From contig OY723299.1 in NCBI GenBank assembly GCA_963210315.1, positions 1,240,001 through 1,304,000 on the forward strand: a stretch of DNA of 64,000 bases, given 5' to 3'. Origin of the DNA: Rhynchopus euleeides. Taxonomy: Eukaryota > Euglenozoa > Diplonemea > Diplonemida > Diplonemidae. Within the stretch, counting starts at the first letter, position 1, and each line of letters starts with the position of its first letter. Under the pieces are notes generated by a model. That model did not search any database, was not told the origin of the DNA, and saw only the letters and a program-made list of their open reading frames with translations. This document shows positions 1 through 9,400 of the stretch, piece after piece. The position numbers and the translations under genes are program-made.

Positions 1-1101
1 CTGATCGCGTACGGGCGTGTGGTGCGCTGCGCCGTGCTGAACGTGACGGACTACATGCAGCCCACGCTGCTCGCCCAAAAGTTCGTGCTGCTGTCGGATG
101 CGGCGGAGAAGCAGAACACCGTGGAGCTGGTGGGGGCGTCGTGGCTCAGCGAGGACAAGGTGGCGCTGCTGGAGAAGACGTCGAACGAGTCTGTGCGCAT
201 TGTGCAGGCGGACTTCTCGAAGGGGTCGAACCTCACCGACCTGCCGCTGTACGACAACAGCCTGACGGAGCTGGAGGAGGCGCTGGTTGACACGGCGGCG
301 AACGTGCCGCAGCTGTACGCCACGCGCATCCTGTTCGCGAAGGGCGTGTACCCGGCGCCGCTCACGGAGCTGACGGGGCTGCCGTCGTCTCTGCCTCTGG
401 GGCGTCTGGCGGGCCTGGCCGTGGTGAACGACTACACGGTGGTGGTGTCGGAGCAGGGCACGGGCGCGGCGGACGAGACGCTGAAGGTGCACGTGGTGCA
501 GGCCTCGGGCGAGGAGGAAACGAAGCTCGGGCTGGTGGCGGAGTCGTGCCCGTCGACATCGGTGGCCAAGTTCATCGGGGGTGCCGACTGCCGCGACATC
601 GACGAGATCTGCCCGGAGGGCGACCTGGCGGGTGACATGGAGGTTGTGGCCGGGCTGGTCATCTCCGGGACGCTGTTCCTCGGCCTCGGGACGGTGCTGA
701 TCACGTCGCACTCGCTGTGGATGGAGCACGGCATCTTCGGGAAGCTGCTGTACCCTGCGGCGGGCACGCTGACGCTGGCGTGGGTCCTGCTGCTGGCGGC
801 GTGGGCGCACATGGAGGCCCTGACGCAGAGCAACTACGGGTGCTACTTCCAGGACGAGGCGCTGCGCGGCGGGTTTGTGCTGCACCGCGGGAAGCTGGAG
901 TACCTGTTCATGGCGTCGTACTCGTGGGCCTTCTGCATCTACGCGTGGGGGATGCTGACCATCTCGATTGTGGCGGTGTGGCAGCGCGCCATCTCGCTGC
1001 TGGTCAACCCGCACCACGCAGAGGAGGTGCACGAGAAGGAGGAGATCGCCGAGGCGGCGCGCTCCGAGGCGGAGGAGCAGGAGCAGAAGGAGCACAACTA
1101 A
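1..1101 (+). CDS. C-terminal part of a multi-pass membrane protein (phytase-like ectodomain possible)
   Basis: The frame is open from base 1 with no ATG near the edge, so the gene starts upstream of the window; 366 codons remain before TAA at 1099-1101. The first 210 or so residues look like a soluble, probably extracellular or lumenal domain. The stretch KGVYPAPLTELTGLPS followed by GLAVVNDYTVVVSEQG weakly recalls the esterase-like-of-phytase beta-propeller family, which is an inference. Three hydrophobic segments follow, at about 643-708, 745-813 and 901-981. The tail is charged and probably coiled (AEEVHEKEEIAEAARSEAEEQEQKEHN region). Codons end almost always in G or C, as expected for an expressed gene of this genome. 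A membrane protein is well supported; its function is not. Confidence 0.7.
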   Translation: MIAYGRVVRCAVLNVTDYMQPTLLAQKFVLLSDAAEKQNTVELVGASWLSEDKVALLEKTSNESVRIVQADFSKGSNLTDLPLYDNSLTELEEALVDTAANVPQLYATRILFAKGVYPAPLTELTGLPSSLPLGRLAGLAVVNDYTVVVSEQGTGAADETLKVHVVQASGEEETKLGLVAESCPSTSVAKFIGGADCRDIDEICPEGDLAGDMEVVAGLVISGTLFLGLGTVLITSHSLWMEHGIFGKLLYPAAGTLTLAWVLLLAAWAHMEALTQSNYGCYFQDEALRGGFVLHRGKLEYLFMASYSWAFCIYAWGMLTISIVAVWQRAISLLVNPHHAEEVHEKEEIAEAARSEAEEQEQKEHN

Positions 1102-1176
1102 GCCTGCTTGCACACCTGCATTGCCGGTGCAGGCATGTTGCAGGTGCGGCAAAGCTGGGGCCCCAGAAACCGGATT

Positions 1177-1982
1177 TACCGTAAACGGAAATATTGTGGA
1201 CCGTAATAAAGGTGAACCGTACTATAGGTGGACCGTAAAAAAGATGGAACAAATGGGATTTTTCCGGAACTTGGAACATTTTTACGGTCCACCTATTTTA
1301 CGGTTGGGATCGTGGACTTGGCGGTTTTTTTTACGAGTTCCTTCGCGACGAAGTCGCGAAGGAACCAAGGAAATCGTACGGCTGAAGCTGCAGGATTAAC
1401 ACCACAGGGCCTCAGCACAGAGTGTGCACTCACCATCGTCCGGGAACTGTTCTCCCACAGTTACTGCAGGGTGTACTACACTAAAGGAGTACGATTTCCC
1501 TGAATTTTTCGGGCACTGATTCACGAATTTACATCTGGAGGGAGCCCGGTGGTCTCAGCTTCTGTCTGCGCGCCCTGCCGTACTGTGGCTGCTTTTGTGG
1601 GCTCGTGCAGCAGGTTCTACTTTTACTTCTACCGGAATGCTCCTTGCATGGTACTACACTTCTCGAGGTGTGGTGGTGGGTGAGTCTCGAGGTGAGATCG
1701 TGCCTTTTCCACACGCAGGGAGGACTTGCTTCTCTTGCTGGTGTTGGTTGCGGTGGTGGAGGGAGGGTCCAAAGCTGGGAGGTCGGGAGGCCTACGTGTG
1801 GGTGTCTGCGGCGTGGAGGCCGCAGTCCGCGCCCCGCAACCCACCAGCCCGCGGGCGAAAAACGCATTGTCTTTTCCATATTCAGTCCCAATAAATGGTG
1901 GACCGTAAAAAAGATGGAACGTTTGGCCTTTTTTTGGGAACTTGGAACATTTTTACGGTCCACCCTTTTTCCGTTTACGGTA
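1177..1982. mobile_element. MITE-like fold-back element
   Basis: The ends are inverted copies: ACCGTAAACGGAA at 1178-1190 and its complement up to 1982. Inside are two near-identical hairpins, 1227-1293 and 1897-1964, each with stems GGTGGACCGTAAAAA / TTTTTACGGTCCACC. A further inverted pair (AGGAAATCGTAC / GTACGATTTCC) lies near 1369-1380 and 1489-1500. There is no convincing coding sequence. A non-autonomous DNA transposon or fold-back element is the simplest reading; its superfamily is unknown. Confidence 0.6.
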
Positions 1983-3458
1983 TGTGTATTTTTTACCTTG
2001 TGCGAAAGTATGACGAGTTGTTTTCAAGCTAGGCTATGAGACGAGTTGTGCGGTTGACGAGTGATTCTCCCCTTTTCCCCTGAGTTGTGATCATGACCAA
2101 GGGCAGCAGGAGACACATATTGGGTATGCGCGCATGCACCTTTGGTGACTCGGTACAGGCCGTTGATCTTCTGCGACCTGCACCACAGTTACTGTAGCTG
2201 CTCCATGCACACGGCCCTCCGTCCCTCAGCTCTTTTGGCATCTTGGCGCTGCGGCAGTGGGTAGTGGTGCGCACCCAAGAAATGAATGGCCACGACGAAC
2301 ACGGTTTTAGGCAATTCTCCATTTCCGCGACTCCCCCCGTTTTTATTTGAGGCCTGCTTCTGCGAGACGCTATCCCCGCGGCTCCGCAAGCTTGTCCTCC
2401 ACCCTTCTTCCCCACCCTGTGAACGCACGTTATCAAAAACTTTAAAAAAACTCAATTTGGACAGCAAAATCCTACGACAATCAAACTGCAAATATGCAAT
2501 GCCATGTTGCAGAGGATGAAGGAAAATTCAAGCGACAATAGTATAAAACGTACAAATGAACGCACTTCACACAATAGCACATATCCGTGCAAGCAAGAAC
2601 AGCCAGCTCGTCTGGGTGTTCTTCCTGAGAAAACCAGTCGACACAAAATCAAACACACCCCCAAGCCCTCCCCCGAACCAAAGAAAAAACACATTCTACA
2701 TCGCCTGTCAGACTGTCTTGTAGGTGTTCCAACACCCCCTTCTCTCTTTTCTCTGTTTTTTTCTCTTTTGTTTCTGTTGATGTTCATTGCCTTCTCTTTG
2801 TTTTTTTCCCTCCGTGTCTTTATTTTTTGTCAGCTTTTCCCCCCCTCCTACGATGTGCGTGCGGAGCAGGTGCACGTGACGCGGCTCATGCGGTTGCCAT
2901 CTTGCCCCTGTGCAAGCAAGAGCAGCATCATAGACGCGACCATCGTCCTGCCTGCGCGCATTGAAACCTGAGATTCAAAGGAATCACGAGGGGTTTGTCA
3001 AACGGACGGGCGGGCCTTGGTGTCGGCCGGGCAGTTGTGGGAGTCATCCCGCAGCGGCCTTGATCCCCGACCCCGGGTCTGGCCCCTTGCCCACAGCTTC
3101 CTGCAGCAGCCCTGCACGTGTCGCACAGCGAGGCTGTGGCCCGCTGCGGACCAACGTGCATGGAGGGACTGCAGCTTCTGTCAGGCAAGGACATCATTCC
3201 GGTGAGCGCGGCCCCACCCCACCCCACCCCACCTCCACTCATGAGAGAGAGAGGATTTCCAGAGGGCACAGATTTTGGGTTGTCGTGTTGTCGCCGCGTG
3301 TTGTGCCATTTGTATCATGCCGCCGCTCCACACCCGGCCTCCACACCGCCCCTACCTACAGGCCCCACCCCCCAACAACACCGGGGGGGGCGAGAGCCGG
3401 GGGGCCGTTGGGGTGGGTCCCCCCCCCTCCCCCACCCCACCCCCACCCCCCCCAACAC
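1983..3458. other. Intergenic region with polypyrimidine tract upstream of the VPS9-TBC gene
   Basis: I see no gene here. A strong T/C-rich tract lies at about 2738-2850. The frame of the downstream gene is open back to 2961 but has no ATG before 3459 and is low-complexity. A possible short upstream exon (ATG at 3160, donor GTGAGC at about 3203, acceptor CTACCTACAG at about 3360) cannot be excluded; that donor differs from the GTATGC donors of the histidine gene. Confidence 0.4.
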
Positions 3459-6400
3459 ATGTGGCTCTCCACGTCGCTTGCCTCCGGGGCAACCCCGTCG
3501 AGCGCAGCCCCATCACACGCCTCGCCGCAGGCGAAGAACCGGGGTGCCGCGTCTTCTTCCTCCACCTCCTCCTCCACAGCACCTGCAGACGCATCCCGCC
3601 TCCACTCCGGGGATGCCCCCGCCGCATCCACCACCACCGCTCGCAACGGCAAGCCCGCGCCGCTGTCCCTTGGGGATAGCGGGTCGCAATGCAGTAATCT
3701 GCCCGGCGTTGCAGAGGGAGCTTCCCCGTCATATGATCTGATTCTTGTCTTGAAGGAGGTTCGTGTCACGCCTGCGTCTGCTGCACCGCAGGGGTCGCAG
3801 CTCCGCCTGCTGTGGCGGAGCAGCCGCGGCGCAGGGCGGGGTGGTGTGCTGGCATCCTGCACCTCACAGGACATCCAAAACCTCTGGGAGCAGCGCCGCA
3901 CCTCCGCAGAGGCAGCCTCTGCCCCCCCCGCCGCCACCATCGCCGGCACCATCCGGGGCGTCCGCCGGAGGAGATCCATCGTGCTCTGCCTGGCCCTCGC
4001 ACCCGCCGTAACCCCACACCAACACACCACCGCCTCCGGCGGCACGCCCTCCTCCTCCCCAAGGGGGCTGCGGGGCGCCCCGGGAAGCCCCTCTGCTGCA
4101 GCCTCAGCCTCAGCAGCCCCGGGTGTGCATGGGGTGCAGTTCTCCGGGGAGGTGGAGTTCCCCCTGCGGAAGGCAATCCGCAGCGGGCGCCGCGTCTGCA
4201 CCGTGTGTGCCGTGGTCCCTCTCCGCGGAGCCTCCGCGGAAATCACCCTCCACGCCGCCTGGGCCCCTGCAGGGGAGGGCCTCCCGCAGCCCTGGGTGTC
4301 GCAGCCCTACGATGTGGTCTGCGCCTCCGCCATCGCCCACCCCCTCTCCCTAACGGACACAGCCCCAGCCTCCTCCGGAAGCGCCTCCAAATCACGCCGC
4401 GGCGTTGCCACAGCGGGGGCATCCCCAGGCCCAGGCCAGCCTGCCCGACCCCCAGGGGGGGGTCGGGGTGCTCCAGCGCAAGCATCCTGGCCCTCAGTTG
4501 GTGCCAGAATCGCCCTCCCTGGGAGGAGCGTCGCGGAGGCGCTTCTGGAGGCTCTGAGCGCCGCAGGCGCTGCCTGCGCGAAGGAGAGCGTGGGGGCGAT
4601 GCACCGGAGGGAGGCGGCTGCAGAGGTGTCTACCGCATTCGGGGGGTTTCTGGAGAGGGCTGCCTCGCAGGGGGATGCGATGTGCCGCTGCGTGCTGGCC
4701 GCTTCGGCAAACCCGCAGGATTCCCTCCTCTCCGTTGTGAGGCAGGGGAGGGGGCCCGAGGCGCTGCAGCTGGATGTGACGGTCCTCCTCCCTCAGTGGC
4801 TGGACCAGGCAGCCGCCCACATCGCAACACGCTACGACCTGGCCAGGATCTCCCAACAGGCAGGCCCGGCAAAGGTGTCATCCCTCCTCAACACCCTCCG
4901 ACTCTCCCTGCACCGCTTCTTCTATGGGAAGGCAGTCATCCACCTCCGCCAGCCCCCCCTCGCCTATGGGGCCTGGTTAGGCGTGCTGAACAGTGCCCGT
5001 TTGAAGGATCAGCTTGTGAGGGAGAATGCGATACGACTCCGGAGCAGCAGGAGGTCTCTGGAGGCTTGGGGTGTTCCCGGCATGGAGCTGAATGAGGAGA
5101 CCCTCCGTGGGATTGTCGCGCCGCTGCAGGATCTCAGGGGTGGTGGTGTGTCGCCGTATGACGCGGTTGTGGCGATCACGCAGTCATGCGTGCTGCTCAC
5201 CCGGGTTGCAGGGAATATAACAGGTGCGGCGGTTGGGGCGGATGTGTTCTTTCCTCTGTTTGCCTTCTGCCTGTCGGAGGCTGATCTGCCGAATGCAGCG
5301 GAGACGATTGCGACGGTGGAGAATTTTCTGACAAATCGGCCAATCTCGCAGTACCTCGTCACCTCGGAGATGGAGTACTACTCCGCGAGCTTCGCAGCAG
5401 CCGTTGCATACTTTGAGGCAAAATCCGAAACACCCCCCCAGCAGCATGGGCTCCCTGCGGCAGCCAACACCTCCACAGACGGCGGACCCCACCCCACCCC
5501 AGAAACACCGAAGACAATCGCAGCAGCCTCGCTTCTCTCCCCAACCCCTCGCAAGCCCCTGACCCTCCAAGAGGACCTCCTAGATGACGCCTCCTCGGAA
5601 GACTGGTCTGACTGCGCCAGCGACACCCCCTCGCCTGAGGTGGATGCATCAGAGGCAGACGACGACGAGGGGGTGTCGGCAATCGGGGGAGCTTCCGAAG
5701 AGGCTGTCCCAGCCATGCCGTGGCACCGCAGCTGGTCTGCTTGGCTGAAGACACGCCGGGGGCAGTCTGTGCGGGACAGGGCGAACTCCATTTGGCTCGC
5801 AGGTGTTGGGGATGAGAATGGGGTGTGGCGCAATCCCCGCCTGAAGGGGCGCCGGAGGGGGTGGTGGTGGCGGTCGCGCCTGGCAGGGAGGACGCAGCAC
5901 ACCCCGGCCAGCTTCATCATACACGCGTCGGAGGGGCTGGGGAGGAGGGACTGCGTTGCGGATCACCTCAACCAGACGGCGCGGAGCATGCAGCTTATCG
6001 AGGTTGACCTTGTGAGAGTTCTTCCGAGGTTCGGCAAGGCTGTTGTCGCACAGGCCAGCACGCTGGTTCCCCAGCTGCGTGACATGCTCGCCGCGTTTGT
6101 GAGGATCCACCCCGACTGTGGATACATCCAGGGCATGGGGTACCTCGCCTGCATGTTCCTCCTCCACTCCGAGGACACCGCAGAGGCATTTCTCGCCTTC
6201 ACAGCCTCCCTCCAGTGCCCTGTCATATCCTCCTTCTATGCGTTTGACCCACCGGAGATGGAGCTCCAGTTCCGCATCTTCGACAGCCTGTTGGAGCGCA
6301 TCTGCCCCGACCTCTTCCGCCACTTCCTCACCATCCGGGTCGCAACCCGCACCTTCCTCTTCGACTGGTGGATGACCCTCTGGACACAGTTCGACTGCGA

Positions 6401-9400
6401 CCTGGTTGCAGCCCCCCTCTGGAGCCTCTACTTCGGGAGGGGCTCCCCGCCCTCCCTGCTACACGGCATCAGCGTGGGGCTGCTGAAGGGCATGTCTCCC
6501 GTCATCCTAAAGGGGTCAGACGAGGATGTGTTGGTCCGACTCTCACATAAAATCGACTTCAGCCCCAAGGCACTCCTCGACGCCGTTGCAGAGACATACC
6601 CCATGGTGACCGAGGCGAGATACTCCGAAGTTGCGGAGCGGCTCAGACAATCCGACCCCAACCTCAGCACCTCCGCGGGGGGCCACCATGCGGCCCCCCT
6701 CTTCTGCACATCCCCCTCCAGGCCACGCAGGAGGGCTCTGCGGGGTGCTGCCGCACCGCACCTCCTCCGCCTTGACACCGCACGCAGCACCGCAACGTCT
6801 TCTGGGGTGAGCCTTCACGGCGGATCGCAAACCACTCTGTCACTCCACGGAAGCTCGCTCAGCGAGGAGGAGCGCCGCGCAGTCGCCTGGGTGTCGGCAC
6901 GGCCCCTCCCGGAGCAGCGCGATGAGGTGCCGAGCCTGCGAGAGTGGGCCTGGGATTATTCCAAGCATGCGATAGCCTCAAAGTGGGACGCGCTGCTCCG
7001 CTACGCAGAGGCGGTGCCGCGGGGCGAGGTGCTGATCGGAGGCACCGATTTCCTGGAGTGGGCCATGTCTCTCGTCACCAGCTGGGCTGAATCGGATGAG
7101 GAGCACGCCACCCTCCTTGCCGCACGCCAGACAGGGCTCCTCTTCACGGAACAGCTCCCCGCACACCCGAGCCAGGCACACAATCCCCTCCTCTCCGACA
7201 TCCTATCACGCATCCCACCCGGCGTGCAGCGCGGCTGGACACCACACTCCTACCTTGCCCTCGCCGAGTCCCCCATCTTCGTGAAGGGGCACACCACCCT
7301 CTCGGCTTGGGAGCAGGGCCCTGCCGCAGGCAGGGCGGAGGGAGGAGGAGGAGGAGGTGGTGGTGCCGCTGCACCCACAGACCCTGCGCAGTGGTGGGGG
7401 TCGGAGTTGCAGAGGGCGAGCAGGGTGGGGCAGGAGCAGCAGCAGCAGCAGGGGCCTGGCGGCAGTGCTGCGGTGCGTCTGAGGGAGGTTGGTGTGTTCT
7501 CATCGAGGGTGCATGGTGGAGGAGGAGGTGGTGGTGGTGCTGCGCAGCAGCAGCGCGGCAGGATATTCATCGATGCGGCAGGGGAGAGGGGGTTAGAGTT
7601 GGGGCAGCAGAGGCTGCAGCAGCAGGGCGGTGCGGCGGAGGCCCAGGCGGGCCCGGCGATGTCGCTCCTGTACCCCAAGCCTTATCGCCTGTCCGATGCC
7701 TATGCCCTCGGGTCTGTCCCGCATCCCACTCCGCGGAGGCGGCGGGACGCGCCCCCGCTCCGCCCCGCTGCGGTGCAGCGTGGTGCCCGGGGCATGCAGA
7801 TCCAGCAGCAGCAGCAGCGGAATTCCAGCCACGCCCACCCCCACCCTGCGGCGATTTTGACAACGCCGCGAACCCCATCGGCAGCATCGGATGCGGCAGG
7901 CGATCCCGACCAGGCTGTGTCGGAGGGGTGCGAAGGCGAAGGTGCTGCAGTGGCTGTGGGTGAGGGTGGCGAGGACGCGGAGGGGGAGGAGGGGGTGGGC
8001 AATAAGGCTGGTGGTGACGGCAGCAGCCTGATCCCCTCCATGGTGCGCGGGGAGGCGGAGCGGCGGCAGCGTGAGGAGGACGAGGCGCACCGAGCCCACC
8101 CACCAGCGGGGGTAGGGGTGGGTGGGGTGTCCGCCGATTTCGCCGAGCTGCGCCTGGACCTGTCTGTATGGATGAAGAGCGCCGCACACCCCTGGGTCAC
8201 CCGCGTGGTCATCGGGGTGCACGAGGCATCCACAGGCAGGACAGAGGTCATCGGATCCTGCGCGACGCAACCTTACACGCCGCCTCACCAGCAGCAGCAG
8301 CACCACCAACAACCCTCCTCTGCCCTGTCCCCCACCGAGAAGCTGGTCCAGCCCGTCCCCCGCGGGACCCCTCTTCACCTACTCCTCGTCGTGGAGACGG
8401 TGCCTACCCTGCAGGACGTCCGCCCGCGCCTTCTCGGGAAATCCGCACAGTTCCACTTAGGAGACACTCTCTCGACATGGGTCCCCATCTACTACGGGCA
8501 GGATCTCACAGGGAAGGTTCGCCTCAAGGCTGTGCTTGATATGGATGGGGAGGGGAGTGGAGCACCGCCCTCCGCAGCACTGCCTCCTGACGTGCAGCCC
8601 GCTCCCCTTGAGGGTGAGGAGCGGGCCGTTGGGGATTCGCCTGCTGGGGAGGAGGAGGAGGAGGAGAAGGAAACAGAGGAGCAGGGCGGTGCAGAAGAGA
8701 AGCGCTCTCCCGAGGGTGATGCTGGCTCTGCTGCATCGGACAGCGGGGATGAGCACGCCGCATCCCACCCCCACCCCCGCGGAGATGTTTTCTTCGGCAG
8801 CCACGCCACCGAGGCGCAGAGCGCCTGCCCCTGGCGCGGGGTTTCCGGAACGAGCTTCTTCTCAGCCGTGATGGGATACCTGCCCCTGCAGGACCTCACA
8901 GGAGCACCCCTCCTGGTCTGCAAGGCGTGGTTTGCAGGGGTCTCCTCCGCACTCCGCGCCTTCGGCGCAGAGTGCGGCGTGACCCGCACTGCCTTCTTCC
9001 AATCGACCCGCGGGTTCACCTCCCCTGCGGGGCTGGGGTGCACGCTGGACTTTGCGGTCGGCGCTCTGCAGGAGGGGCAGGAGGGGCTGCCCTGCGAGAG
9101 AACCTTTGCCAACATCGCGCAGAGCATCGCGTGCCTCTCCACAGCATCGCTGCGGCGCATCTTCTCCCCAGGGGATGCGTCTGGGGGAGGTGCTGCGCAT
9201 TCCCTCCACATCGGCACCCCGGAGAAGCTGCGGGTTCTGCTCACCGCGATGCTGTCCTCCGGATCCGAGGGGGTCGCGGGGTGTGCCGGGCGCGCCTGCA
9301 GGGCGCTGCTCCTTGCCGTGGGATCTGCCGAGCCTCATGCCAGCAGCACTCCAGACCCCGACGGGGGTGCTGTGCTGTGCCTGCGGGGCGCAGTGTACAC

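Noticed and set aside
2961-3458. N-terminal extension of the VPS9-TBC protein
   Set aside because: The frame is open but has no ATG and is composed of low-complexity sequence; the first ATG is at 3459. A spliced upstream exon remains possible but is not shown.
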